A stretch of 64,000 nucleotides of DNA. Origin: Microbacterium saccharophilum (GTDB lineage Bacteria > Actinomycetota > Actinomycetes > Actinomycetales > Microbacteriaceae). A model generated the notes under the pieces. It was not told where the DNA came from and searched no databases. It worked only from the letters and a program-made list of their open reading frames with translations. Position 1 is the first letter of the stretch. Each line of letters begins with the position of its first letter. Below are positions 49,678 through 58,652 of the stretch, piece by piece. The stretch lies in the NCBI RefSeq assembly GCF_007992455.1, contig NZ_BKAH01000010.1:1-64000 (forward strand), written 5' to 3'. A program made the position numbers and the translations under genes.

Positions 49678-50388
49678 TCAGCGCAGCTGCAGGGTGTTCC
49701 AGGCTCCCGGCTCGTCGAGCTCGCCGTAGACGACCTCGGCGCCGTCCGCCGATACGGACGCGGCGCAGACGAGGAGGGAGAGGGTCGGGTAGCCGAACGG
49801 CCGGTTGTCGCGGATGATCGCCCGGTCATCGGTCGGCCCCAGTGCCGTGGTCTGCTCGAGCGTCGCGAGCCACGGCGCCCACCAGCGCTCACCGTCGCCG
49901 GGCTCGCCGAACGCCTCCCGCCACGCCGCGATGCGCGCCGTGGTGGGGTCGTCGATGTCGTCGTGCGCGATCATGTGCGTCCCGGGGGCGAGGCGCACCC
50001 GGCGGACGGTGGCACCGTCCCACATCGTCACCCGGGCGCCCGCCTGGTCGACCTCCACGAGGTTGAAGCCGTGCGTGTGCGGCGGGTCGTCGAGTGCCGT
50101 GCCGCCCACGGCATCCAGCACGACGTGCCCGCGCGAGGACAGCTCCACCCCTTCGGGGACATCGACATCCGCGCGATTCAGGATGACCGCGACCCGCCCG
50201 GCGACCGGGTCCGCAGCGAGCCACGCGCCGCCGGCACGGGAGTCGCGGACGCCGAGGACACCGGGATGCGCCTCCGGCCACCACGGCCCGAGCGGATCCC
50301 AGGCACGGCCCGGGTCTTCATCCCGGACGGCGAGCAGGCGCGTGGGCGCACCGGCATCCTCGGGAACGTGGATGATGACGGTGCACAT
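49678..50388 (-). CDS. NRDE-family (TANGO2-like) protein
   Basis: 236-aa protein. It begins MCTVIIHVPED, and later has LLAVRDEDPGRAWDPLGPWW with the Asn/Arg/Asp/Glu type residues seen in the NRDE family, then GGAWLAADPVAGRVAVILNR. These proteins are Ntn-hydrolase-like with Cys at residue 2 as a possible nucleophile, but the function in bacteria is unknown. The start at 50388 keeps Cys2 immediately after the Met. It is divergent from coaBC. Confidence 0.82.
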   Translation of the reverse strand: MCTVIIHVPEDAGAPTRLLAVRDEDPGRAWDPLGPWWPEAHPGVLGVRDSRAGGAWLAADPVAGRVAVILNRADVDVPEGVELSSRGHVVLDAVGGTALDDPPHTHGFNLVEVDQAGARVTMWDGATVRRVRLAPGTHMIAHDDIDDPTTARIAAWREAFGEPGDGERWWAPWLATLEQTTALGPTDDRAIIRDNRPFGYPTLSLLVCAASVSADGAEVVYGELDEPGAWNTLQLR

Positions 50389-50428
50389 CCGCTCGCCCTT
50401 CCGTCCGATCGCCTGCGAGGATCGGATC

Positions 50429-51643
50429 ATGTTCGTTGTCGTGGGTGTCAGCGGCGGCATCGCCGCCTACAAGACGGTCCATCTCGTGCGCGCACTCGTG
50501 ACCAACGGCCACGAGGTGCACGTCATTCCCACGGAGGACGCGCTGCGCTTCGTCGGGACGACCACCTGGGAGGCGGTCAGCCGCCATCCTGTCACGACGT
50601 CGGTGCACGATGACGTCGCCGAGGTGCGGCACGTCGCGCTCGGCACGCGCGCCGACCTCGTGGTCGTGGCGCCGGCCACCGCCAACACGCTGGCGAAGAT
50701 GGCCGCGGGGATGGCGGACAACCTGCTCGGAGTGACGCTGCTCGCCACGACCGCACCGGTGCTGGTCGCGCCCGCGATGCACACCGCGATGTGGGAGCAT
50801 CCCGCGACGGCGGCCAACATCGCCGTACTGCGGGGGCGCGGGGTGCACATCGTGGGACCGGCGGACGGGCCGCTCACCGGTGGCGACAGCGGGCCGGGGC
50901 GGATGAGCGAGCCCGAGGAGATCCTCGCCGCTGCGCTGGCCCTCGTCCCGACGCGGACCGACCTGGCCGGACTCACGGTGGCGGTGTCCACGGGCGGCAC
51001 CCGCGAGCCGATCGACCCCGTCCGCTTCCTCGGCAACCGGTCCAGCGGGCGCCAGGGGGTCGAGGTGGCTCTGGCCGCCGCCGACCGCGGGGCGCAGGTC
51101 CGGCTCGTCGCGGCCCACGTCGACGACGGGGTCCTGAGCGCGGTCGCCCACCACCCGCGCATCGGGCTGGAACGGGTCTCGACGGCCGGCGACCTGCGCA
51201 CGGCGATGCACGCCGCGGCCGCCGACGCCGATGTCGCCGTCATGGTGGCCGCGGTCGCCGACTTCCGGGTGGATGCCGTGTCCGACGAGAAGATCCGCAA
51301 GGAGGACGGCGACGGCACGGCCACCCTGCGCCTGGTCGCGAACCCCGACATCCTCGCCGAGCTGGTGGCCGCACGCGGCGAGGCCCAGACGATCGTCGGG
51401 TTCGCCGCCGAGACCGCGACCGAGGATGCCGAGCTGCTCGATCGCGGGCGGCGGAAGCGCGCCCGGAAGGGTGTGGACCTGCTGGCCGTGAACCGCGTCG
51501 ACTGGGCGCGGGGGTTCGAGGCGGCGGAGAACGCGGTCGTCGTCATCGATGACGCCGACGACGTCGTCACCGAGGTGTCGGGATCCAAGCGCGCCGTCGC
51601 GGATGCGCTGTGGGACGCCGTCCTCGCGCACCGCGCGCGCTGA
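50429..51643 (+). CDS. coaBC: Bifunctional phosphopantothenoylcysteine decarboxylase/synthetase
   Basis: 404-aa coenzyme A enzyme. The N-terminal CoaC domain (1-185) binds FMN: VVGVSGGIAAYKTVHLVRAL, active histidine in VRHVALGTRADLVVVAPATA near residue 70, and PAMHTAMWEHPA near 117. The C-terminal CoaB domain (190-404) starts LTVAVSTGGTREPIDPVRFL, with VAAVADFRV and the lysine in DEKIRKEDG. GAGGA lies seven bases before the ATG. It makes 4'-phosphopantetheine from phosphopantothenate and cysteine. Confidence 0.96.
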   Translation: MFVVVGVSGGIAAYKTVHLVRALVTNGHEVHVIPTEDALRFVGTTTWEAVSRHPVTTSVHDDVAEVRHVALGTRADLVVVAPATANTLAKMAAGMADNLLGVTLLATTAPVLVAPAMHTAMWEHPATAANIAVLRGRGVHIVGPADGPLTGGDSGPGRMSEPEEILAAALALVPTRTDLAGLTVAVSTGGTREPIDPVRFLGNRSSGRQGVEVALAAADRGAQVRLVAAHVDDGVLSAVAHHPRIGLERVSTAGDLRTAMHAAAADADVAVMVAAVADFRVDAVSDEKIRKEDGDGTATLRLVANPDILAELVAARGEAQTIVGFAAETATEDAELLDRGRRKRARKGVDLLAVNRVDWARGFEAAENAVVVIDDADDVVTEVSGSKRAVADALWDAVLAHRAR

Positions 51644-51668
51644 GCCGGCGGCTGAGCCGGCGCGACGG

Positions 51669-52304
51669 TCAGTCCGAGGCTGCCGCCGCAGCCGCCACGG
51701 CGGCGCGTGCCAGCCACGCGGGCGGGTCACCGTAGCGCTGCGAGGGGATGAGCCGCCCCGCCGCAGAGTCCGCGACGAGCGTCGCAAGCCGGTCGGCACG
51801 GGTCTGTTCCCGCTTCGCGCTCTGCACCCAGTTCGTCGCGAGGCGCCGGTATGACGCCGTCGCGACCTCCCAGAACGCCTGCGCCGCGGGGTTCGCCGCG
51901 ATCGCCGCCTCCTGCTGCGCCGTCATCTCCGCGCGCTGCTCGTACGAGTAGACGCCGGTGCGCGACGCCGACCGCCGCTCGTACGCGGCGATCCCCGCGG
52001 GATGCATCCGCCCCTCCGCGAGGAGCCGTTCCACATGGGCGATGTTGATCTCGCTCCAGTTGGAGTTCGGCTTCCGTGGCGTCCAGCGCTGCCGGCGCGA
52101 GCTCTCGTCGATCCGCTGGCTCACCGAGTCGATCCAGCCGAAGCAGAGCGCTTCGGGCACGGCTTCGTCCCAGGTGATCCCCTGTCTCGGGTCGCCCTTG
52201 CGGTAGATCCCCATCCACAGCTCCGTGGCCGTGGCGTGGTTCTTCTCCAGCCACGCGCGGAAATGCGCGGGGCCGGAGAAGAAGACCGCAGGGCGTTCCT
52301 CCAT
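51669..52304 (-). CDS. YdeI/OmpD-associated family protein
   Basis: 211-aa protein of the YdeI family, function unknown. Conserved pieces are SGPAHFRAWLEKNHATATEL, WDEAVPEALCFGWIDSVSQR and RRQRWTPRKPNSNWSEINIA. Some homologues are linked to peptide resistance, but this is not established. The ATG follows the PTS gene's TAG without a gap, so the two are probably read from one mRNA. Confidence 0.88.
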   Translation of the reverse strand: MEERPAVFFSGPAHFRAWLEKNHATATELWMGIYRKGDPRQGITWDEAVPEALCFGWIDSVSQRIDESSRRQRWTPRKPNSNWSEINIAHVERLLAEGRMHPAGIAAYERRSASRTGVYSYEQRAEMTAQQEAAIAANPAAQAFWEVATASYRRLATNWVQSAKREQTRADRLATLVADSAAGRLIPSQRYGDPPAWLARAAVAAAAAASD

Positions 52305-54359
52305 CTACGCCTTCGTCTGGACGTCCAGGAGGGGCGCACCGGAGGCGACGGGCCCGAGCGCGACGGGGTCGACCGTGGCGAAGGCATCGGCGTTCAGCAC
52401 GATCACGGGGGTGATGAGCGGGTAGCCGGCATCCTCGATGACCTTGCGGTCGAAGACGACGAGCGGGGTGCCGACCTCGACGCGGTCGCCGTTCTTGACC
52501 TTGACCTCGAAGCCTTCGCCCTTGAGGTTGACGGTGTCGATGCCGACGTGGATGAGCACCTCGATGCCGTTGTCCAGCTGCAGGCCGAACGCGTGACCGG
52601 TGGGCTGCGCGGCGACGACGGTGCCGACGCCGGGCGAGACGACCGTGTCGCCGGTGGGCTGGATCGCGACACCGGGGCCCATGATCCCGCCGCCGAAGAC
52701 CGGGTCGGGGACCTCGGAGAGCGCGACGACGGTGCCGTCGAGCGGGGAGGCGAGCTGCAGGAGCGTGCCCACCTCGGCCGTCGCGGTGGCGGTGGCCACG
52801 GAAGACGGTGCCGCCGCGGCGCCGCCGTTGGCGACCACCGGGGCCGCCGTTGCCGCGCCGACGGAGGCTGCGCCGGCGGGCGCCGCCACGAGGGCGCCGT
52901 CGTCTGCGACATCCTCCTTGTCCTTGTAGCCGGAGATGACGACGAGCGTCATGGCGGTCGCGAAGGCGGCGATCACGGCGATGCCGTACAGCAGCACGCT
53001 GTCGAAGGCCGGGATGGTCAGGAGCGACGTGAAGACGAACGCCTCGGTGCGGACGCCGCCGCCGATGCCGATGATGAGACCGCCGACGAGGCAGCCCACG
53101 AGCATCCGCGGGTAGATGCGCTTGAACCGCAGGTGGATGCCGTAGAGCGAGGGTTCGGAGATGCCGCCGAGGAGACCCGCCGCCAGGGCGCCGGTCGCGG
53201 TCTGCTTCATCTGCTTGTCCTTCTCCCGCCACGCGAGGAGCAGGACGCCGGCGGTCGCACCGAAGCACGCGAAGTTCCACGCGCCCATGGGGCCCTGGAT
53301 GAAGTCGTAGCCGAGGGTCTGGATGTTGAGCAGCATGATCGCGTTGATCGGCCAGTGCAGACCCAGCGGGACCATGAACGGGTAGGCCAGCGGAATGATG
53401 ATCGCGAAGATGAACGGCGAGAACGAGTTGATGGCGCTGAGGAAGTTCGCGAGCGCGGCACCGACGTACACGCCGATGGGGCCCAGCAGGAACGCGGTGA
53501 GCGGGATCATGATGAGCATCGCGAGGAACGGCACGAAGATGAGGTGCAGGTTCTCCGGGATGATCTTCTTCAGCAGCCGGTAGAGCGGGCCGAGGACAGC
53601 CGCCATGAGCAGCGGCGGGAAGACCTGCGACGCGTAGTTGAACACCGTGAGCGGGATGCCGAAGATCGGGATGGTCGTGATCTCGGAGCCCAGGAAGATG
53701 ATCTGCGAGGCGCCCTCCTGGGTGCCCAGGGCCGTGAAACCGGGGAGCATGACGACGGCCATGATCGCGAAGCCGACCCACGGGTCGGCGCCGATCTTCT
53801 GCGACGCGTTGTAGGCGACCATGAGCGGCAGGAAGATGAACACGCACTGCCACATCAGGTTGATGAACTGCCAGGACGGCTCGAGCGTCACGCCCGGGGC
53901 GTTCCATGCGGGGATCACACCCAGCGTCGCCATGAGCGCCATGAAGGTGATGAACAGGGAGGCGCCGAGCAGCGCACCGAGGATGGGGCGGAAGGAGTCC
54001 GAGAGGAACTCGAACAGCGAGTCGAGCCAGGCGACCTTGCCGCGCGGGCCCTTCGCGCGCTCACGCGCCTTGATGGCCTCCGCCGATTCGGGCGCGGCGG
54101 CCGTGCTGCCGGACATGGCGGGCAACGCCATGATGTCGTTGTAGACGGTCTGCACGCCTCCGCCGATGACGACCTGGAAGCGGTCGCCGGCCTGCGGCAC
54201 GGCGCCCATGACGCCCGGGATCTGCTCGACCTTCGCCTTGTCGACGGAGGTGCCGTCGTTCAGCTGGAAGCGCAGACGGGTGGCGCAATGGGTGAGGTTC
54301 GCGACGTTTCCGGCGCCGCCGAGGGCGTCGACGATGGCGGATGCGGGGCTCTCAGGCAT
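52305..54359 (-). CDS. PTS IIBCA permease, beta-glucoside/trehalose type
   Basis: 684-aa fused phosphotransferase-system transporter. IIB (1-80) has phospho-Cys in VANLTHCATRLRFQLND near residue 25. IIC (100-440) has many membrane helices, with GISEPSLYGIHLRFKR near 395 as in glucoside/sucrose IIC proteins. IIA (525-665) has PTGHAFGL and the phospho-His in IEVLIHVGIDTV near 603. The order IIB-IIC-IIA fits BglP/TreB-like permeases. Sugar specificity is uncertain. No regulator or glycosidase gene is adjacent. Confidence 0.93.
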   Translation of the reverse strand: MPESPASAIVDALGGAGNVANLTHCATRLRFQLNDGTSVDKAKVEQIPGVMGAVPQAGDRFQVVIGGGVQTVYNDIMALPAMSGSTAAAPESAEAIKARERAKGPRGKVAWLDSLFEFLSDSFRPILGALLGASLFITFMALMATLGVIPAWNAPGVTLEPSWQFINLMWQCVFIFLPLMVAYNASQKIGADPWVGFAIMAVVMLPGFTALGTQEGASQIIFLGSEITTIPIFGIPLTVFNYASQVFPPLLMAAVLGPLYRLLKKIIPENLHLIFVPFLAMLIMIPLTAFLLGPIGVYVGAALANFLSAINSFSPFIFAIIIPLAYPFMVPLGLHWPINAIMLLNIQTLGYDFIQGPMGAWNFACFGATAGVLLLAWREKDKQMKQTATGALAAGLLGGISEPSLYGIHLRFKRIYPRMLVGCLVGGLIIGIGGGVRTEAFVFTSLLTIPAFDSVLLYGIAVIAAFATAMTLVVISGYKDKEDVADDGALVAAPAGAASVGAATAAPVVANGGAAAAPSSVATATATAEVGTLLQLASPLDGTVVALSEVPDPVFGGGIMGPGVAIQPTGDTVVSPGVGTVVAAQPTGHAFGLQLDNGIEVLIHVGIDTVNLKGEGFEVKVKNGDRVEVGTPLVVFDRKVIEDAGYPLITPVIVLNADAFATVDPVALGPVASGAPLLDVQTKA

Positions 54360-54397
54360 GATGGCGTGCTCTCTGTGGGGGGCCTTACGTCGGCGAC

Positions 54398-54403
54398 TCT
54401 ATA
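54398..54403 (-). promoter_or_regulatory. -10 box of PTS gene (TATAGA)
   Basis: TATAGA lies 38 bases before the ATG at 54359. A -35 is not clear. The leader is about 30 bases; no antiterminator site is visible. Confidence 0.4.
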
Positions 54404-54537
54404 CCGCGCATCGATTTCGCATAAGCGGGGTGAGCGTGTGGACGGACCACAATTCCTTCCGACCCCCCGGAGACTTTTCTCCCCTCTTCACTCCATGGTG
54501 TGTCACCGTGTCGGTACCGAGGGGCAGGATGTGCGGC

Positions 54538-54939
54538 ATGGACATCGAACTCCTGCAGCCCGCGGGACTCGTCGCGAGTCCCGCTTTCAGTCACGTCGCC
54601 GTCGTCCCGCCGGGCGCGACGACCATCTACGTCGGCGGCCAGAACGGCGTCGACGAAACCGGCACCGTCGTCTCCGACGATGTCGCCGCGCAGTCCGTGC
54701 AGGCCGTGGAGAACGCCCGGACGGCGCTCGCTGCGGCCGGGGCCTCCCTCGACGACGTCATCGGCTGGACCGTCCTCCTCGACGCCTCGGCCGACCTCGG
54801 TGCGGCGTACGGCGCGATCGCCCCGATGCTCGCACGGGAGGGTGCGCCGCCGCTCGTGACGGCGGCGCTCGTCGCGGGCCTCGCGGTGCCCGGTGCACTC
54901 ATCGAGGTGAGCGCGGTGGCCGCCCTCGGGCCGGCGTAG
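54538..54939 (+). CDS. RidA-family protein
   Basis: 133-aa member of the YjgF/YER057c/RidA family, small trimeric proteins of which some deaminate reactive enamines and imines. TTIYVGGQNGVDETGTVVSD resembles the start, and AVENARTALAAAGASLDDVI the core. The usual arginine for imine hydrolysis near residue 105 (as in RidA IEIEA-CV-R) is not evident at IEVSAVAALGPA, so this may be a non-deaminating subfamily. It is divergent from the PTS gene. Confidence 0.87.
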   Translation: MDIELLQPAGLVASPAFSHVAVVPPGATTIYVGGQNGVDETGTVVSDDVAAQSVQAVENARTALAAAGASLDDVIGWTVLLDASADLGAAYGAIAPMLAREGAPPLVTAALVAGLAVPGALIEVSAVAALGPA

Positions 54940-55123
54940 CCGTCCGGCACGGACCGCGGGGCCGACCCGGGCATCGGGGTGCATGCCCCTAGCCCGGCGC
55001 GGCCACCTCCGCAAGGTGGTGTCTGCGAACCGCGTCGACGCCTATCCTGACGGGACGTGTCCCCGCCACGGACGGGACGCAACGGCGCGCGGGCATCCGG
55101 CGCGCGACGCCGGAGGAGGTCGC

Positions 55124-56590
55124 ATGGTGCTGGGTTCAGGTCACGGCCGCCGCGACGCCGTCGTCGTGGGAGCCGGACCGAACGGGCTGGCAGCCGCGGT
55201 CACGCTCGCGCGCGCGGGCCTCTCGGTGCGCGTGTACGAGCGCGCCTCGCGAGCCGGAGGGGGCGCCGCGACGCGCGAGCTGACCTTGCCCGGGTACCTG
55301 CACGACGTGTGCTCGGCGGTGCATCCGCTCGCCTTCGAGTCTGCGTTCTTCCGGGCCTTCGGGCTCCGCGACCGCGTGCGCTTCATCACCCCCGATGTCT
55401 CCTTCGCGCAGCCGCTGGACGGGGGACGGGCGGCCGTGGCCTTCCGCGACCTCGCCCGCACGCGTGACGGGCTCGGACTGGACGGGAAGGCGTACGAGCG
55501 CCTCCTGCGGCCGCTCGTCGAACACGCCTCCCACGTGGCCGACCTGACCGGGTCGACCCTGGTGCGGGTCCCCCGCCACCCGGTCTCCGCGCTCCGCTTC
55601 GCGGTGCGGGTCGCCGAGCAGGGCACCCCGGCGTGGAACGCCCGGTTCCGCGAGGATGCCGCACCGGCACTGCTCACGGGCGTCGCCGCCCACACGATCC
55701 TGACGCAGCCGAGCCTCGCCGGCGCCGGTGCCGGCCTCGCCCTCGGCGCCTACGCGCACGCGCAGGGCTGGCCGATCCCGGTCGGCGGAAGCCAGGCCAT
55801 CATCGACGCCATGCTCGAGGACCTCCGCGCCCATGGCGGCGAGCTCATCACCGACCACGAGGTCACGTCGCTGAACGAGCTCGACGATGCGCGGGTGGCG
55901 ATGCTCGACGTGACACCGCGCGCCCTGCTGCGGATGGCGGGCGAGCGGATGCCGGCCCGGTTCGGCCGCCGCCTGCGGGCCGTCCGGTACGGCGGTGCGG
56001 TCGCGAAGGTCGACTTCGCCCTGAATGCCCCGGTGCCATGGGCGAACGCCGACGTGCGGCGCGCCGGCACGATCCACGTCGGCGGGACGCGTGCCGAGAT
56101 GGCCGCCGCGGAGAACGACGTCAACCGCGGCCGGCATCCGGAGCACCCGTACGTGCTCGCGGCGCAGCAGTCCGTGTTCGACCCGAGTCGCGCGCCCGCC
56201 GGCGCGCACACGCTGTGGACGTACACGCACGTCCCCGCCGGAAGCGCCGCGGACCGCGAGGACGCGGTCACGGCGCAGATCGAGCGTTTCGCGCCGGGCT
56301 TCCGCGACACGATCGTCGCGGTGAGCTCGCGGACCGCGGTCGAGGTGGAGGCCCACAACCCGAATTACGTGGCCGGTGACATCGCCGCGGGTTCGCCCGA
56401 CCTCCGGCAGATCCTGCGCCGGCCCACCCTGTCGCCCGACCCCTGGCGGACGCCGATCCCGGGCGTCTACCTCGCGACGGCGTCCGCGGCGCCCGGGCCG
56501 GGGGTGCACGGCCTTGCCGGGTGGCATGCGGCACGGAGCGCATTGCGCCACGAGTTCGGCATCCGGGATTCGCCCGACCTGTCCCCCTGA
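55124..56590 (+). CDS. FAD-dependent oxidoreductase, phytoene-desaturase/PYROXD2-like
   Basis: 488-aa flavoprotein. The N-terminal dinucleotide motif is [20 protein letters not shown] near residues 12-31, and [20 protein letters not shown] follows. The C-terminal flavin contact is [20 protein letters not shown] near 446-465. It resembles amine/carotenoid oxidoreductases of the PYROXD2 type; the substrate is unknown. A very strong RBS (GGAGGAGG) lies four bases before the ATG, unlike the leaderless neighbours. No carotenoid genes are nearby. Confidence 0.9.
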   Translation: MVLGSGHGRRDAVVVGAGPNGLAAAVTLARAGLSVRVYERASRAGGGAATRELTLPGYLHDVCSAVHPLAFESAFFRAFGLRDRVRFITPDVSFAQPLDGGRAAVAFRDLARTRDGLGLDGKAYERLLRPLVEHASHVADLTGSTLVRVPRHPVSALRFAVRVAEQGTPAWNARFREDAAPALLTGVAAHTILTQPSLAGAGAGLALGAYAHAQGWPIPVGGSQAIIDAMLEDLRAHGGELITDHEVTSLNELDDARVAMLDVTPRALLRMAGERMPARFGRRLRAVRYGGAVAKVDFALNAPVPWANADVRRAGTIHVGGTRAEMAAAENDVNRGRHPEHPYVLAAQQSVFDPSRAPAGAHTLWTYTHVPAGSAADREDAVTAQIERFAPGFRDTIVAVSSRTAVEVEAHNPNYVAGDIAAGSPDLRQILRRPTLSPDPWRTPIPGVYLATASAAPGPGVHGLAGWHAARSALRHEFGIRDSPDLSP

Positions 56591-56614
56591 CCTGCTGGAT
56601 GCCATCATCGGGAC

Positions 56615-56956
56615 ATGAGCGAATCGACAGGCCGGGAGTACACCCTCATCGCCGCCGGCGTCTCGGAGTTGGCGGACGCGAACCCCGTGCAGGCCGGGCG
56701 GGTGACCCCGCGGAAGGCGTTCGACGGACCCGGCGCACGGGTGCGGCACCTCGCCTTCGACGCCGGGGCCGTGCTCGCCGAGCACGTGGCGCCGCGCCCG
56801 ATCCTGGTGTCGGTGCCCGCCGGCCGGGTGCGGTTCACCGTCGGCGGAGTGGCGCACGAGCTGAGCGCCGGAGGGATGATCCATGTCGCGGCGAACGTGC
56901 CCCACGAGGTCTTCGCCGAGGAGGCCTCGCACGTCCTCGTCACCCTGCTGGGCTGA
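56615..56956 (+). CDS. Cupin-domain protein
   Basis: 113-aa single cupin barrel. PGARVRHLAFDAGAVLAEHV and VSVPAGRVRFTVGGVAHELS form the two halves, with GGMIHVAANVPHEV. The metal-binding His of motif 1 is poorly matched (AEHVAPRPI). It may bind a small molecule; the role is unknown. It is 24 bases downstream of the oxidoreductase and likely in the same transcript. Confidence 0.85.
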   Translation: MSESTGREYTLIAAGVSELADANPVQAGRVTPRKAFDGPGARVRHLAFDAGAVLAEHVAPRPILVSVPAGRVRFTVGGVAHELSAGGMIHVAANVPHEVFAEEASHVLVTLLG

Positions 56957-56976
56957 CCCGGTGCAGGGCGCGCGCG

Positions 56977-56982
56977 TAGGGT
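56977..56982 (+). promoter_or_regulatory. Leaderless -10 box of LMF protein (TAGGGT)
   Basis: TAGGGT ends six bases before the ATG at 56989. Confidence 0.6.
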
Positions 56983-56988
56983 GACGGC

Positions 56989-58464
56989 ATGGACGGCTTC
57001 GCGGCTGTCGATTTCGAACTGGCGCGGCAGGTCCTGCAGCGGGGCATCGCGGCGCTGCTGCTGGTCGCCTTCCTCTCGACGCTGAACCAGTTCCGGCCGC
57101 TGCTCGGCGAACACGGCCTGCTCCCCGCGCCGGATCTGCTGGCGTGGGCCGCGGCCTCGAAACGGCGGGCGCGGATGCTGCGGCCGACGCTCTTCCGTTG
57201 GATCCGGTACACCGACCGCCGCCTGGCCGCGCTGTGCGTGACCGGCATCGCCGGCTCTGCGCTCCTGGTCGCGGGGGTGCCGCAGCTGGGGCCGCCGTGG
57301 GCCCCCGCGCTCGTCTTCCTCGCCCTGTGGTTCGGGTACATGTCGATCGTGTCGCTGGGGCAGACCTTCTACGGGTTCGGGTGGGAGATGCTCCTCCTCG
57401 AGGCCACCTTCCTCGCCGCGTTCCTGGGCTCCGACAGCCAGCCGCCCACCACGGTCGTGATCGTGCTGTTCTGGTGGCTCGTATTCCGGCTGGAGTTCGG
57501 CGCCGGGATGATCAAGATCCGCGGCGGCCGGGAATGGCGCGACTTCACGGCGCTCATGTACCACCACGAGACGCAGCCGATGCCGGGGCCGCTGAGCCGC
57601 CAGGCGCACCTGCTCCCCGCGTGGTTCCACCGCCTGGAGGTGCTGGGCAACCACGTCGCGCAGCTCGTCGTGCCGTGGTTCCTGTTCGCGCCGATTCTGT
57701 CGCTGTGGGTGCCGGGGCCCGTTCCGCAGCTCGTCGGCGCGGCGGCCGCGGCTACCGTCATCGCGACCCAGCTCTGGCTGGTCCTGACCGGGAACTTCGC
57801 CTGGCTGAACTGGGCGACGATCGTGCTCGCCTTCTCGGCCGTGGGGCTCCCGGGGGCGGGAGAGCCGGCATCCGACCCGCCGTTCAACGGGGTGCCGGTG
57901 TGGTGGGTCGTCGTGACGGGCGTGGTCGGAGTCGGGTACGTCGTGCTGAGCTGGCCGGCGCTGCAGAATCTGGTCGCGCGCCGCCAGCTGATGAACGCGA
58001 GCTTCAACCGGTGGCAGCTCGCCAACGCCTACGGCGCATTCGGGACGGTCACGAAGGAGCGCATCGAGATCGTCGTGGAGGCGACGACGGATGCCGACCC
58101 CGACGAGGCGGAGTGGCACGAGTACGAGTTCCGGGGCAAGCCCGGCGACCCGGCGCGCATCCCCCGCCAGTTCGCGCCGTACCACCTCCGGCTGGACTGG
58201 CTGATGTGGTTCCTGCCGCTCGGTCGCTCGCTCCACGAGTGGTTCACAGGTCTCCTCGTGCGGCTGCTGGAGGCCGATCGCGCGACGCTGCGGATGCTGC
58301 GGATCGACCCGTTCGACGGCGCGCGGCCGCGCTGGATCCGGGCCGTCTCGTACCGCTACCGATTCGCGACCCGGGCTGAGCATCGGCGGCTCGGGGTCGT
58401 CTGGATGCGCGATCGGCGGCGCGTGCTGATCCGCCCGATGGGGTTCGCGGACGACCCCGGCTGA
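56989..58464 (+). CDS. Lipase maturation factor family membrane protein
   Basis: 491-aa integral membrane protein of the LMF family, named for vertebrate LMF1; the bacterial role is unknown. Several helices fill residues 15-325, with the LMF hallmarks WEMLLLEATFLAAFL and FRLEFGAGMIKIRGGREWRD followed by FTALMYHHETQPMP. The C-terminal part has YEFRGKPGDPARIPRQFAPY, also typical. The gene is leaderless. Confidence 0.92.
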   Translation: MDGFAAVDFELARQVLQRGIAALLLVAFLSTLNQFRPLLGEHGLLPAPDLLAWAAASKRRARMLRPTLFRWIRYTDRRLAALCVTGIAGSALLVAGVPQLGPPWAPALVFLALWFGYMSIVSLGQTFYGFGWEMLLLEATFLAAFLGSDSQPPTTVVIVLFWWLVFRLEFGAGMIKIRGGREWRDFTALMYHHETQPMPGPLSRQAHLLPAWFHRLEVLGNHVAQLVVPWFLFAPILSLWVPGPVPQLVGAAAAATVIATQLWLVLTGNFAWLNWATIVLAFSAVGLPGAGEPASDPPFNGVPVWWVVVTGVVGVGYVVLSWPALQNLVARRQLMNASFNRWQLANAYGAFGTVTKERIEIVVEATTDADPDEAEWHEYEFRGKPGDPARIPRQFAPYHLRLDWLMWFLPLGRSLHEWFTGLLVRLLEADRATLRMLRIDPFDGARPRWIRAVSYRYRFATRAEHRRLGVVWMRDRRRVLIRPMGFADDPG

Positions 58465-58583
58465 GCGGCCGCCGGTAGCGGATTATGGCTCTGGTCTGGC
58501 CCTCCTCGTCGGGGCGCCATGCACGTTTCACCCAAGGGTTACCGGGCGTTCGTCCAGACTCGCCCCGCACAGTGGAGGTTCTT

Positions 58584-58628
58584 GTGTCCATCCCGAGGAC
58601 GCACGCCGTTGCCTCGCGCCGGCGCTGA
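58584..58628 (+). CDS. 14-codon ORF with strong RBS in frame upstream of secreted protein
   Basis: GTG at 58584 has GGAGG six bases upstream and is in the same frame as the secreted protein at 58653, separated only by a TGA (58626-58628). The peptide reads MSIPRTHAVASRRR. This could be a regulatory upstream ORF or the real N-terminus cut by a nonsense change; a single C-to-T change of CGA, the common sense codon, would explain it. I cannot choose between these. Confidence 0.45.
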   Translation: MSIPRTHAVASRRR

Positions 58629-58652
58629 CAAACCCGGAAGACCCACTCCCCT

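Noticed and set aside
54360..54537. Antiterminator site for BglG-type control of the PTS gene
   Set aside because: The leader is only about 30 bases and has no terminator-like stem or RAT-like sequence, and no BglG-type gene is adjacent.
58465..58583. c-di-AMP riboswitch upstream of the secreted transglycosylase-like gene
   Set aside because: Such genes often have one in actinobacteria, but I could not match the conserved core sequence here.
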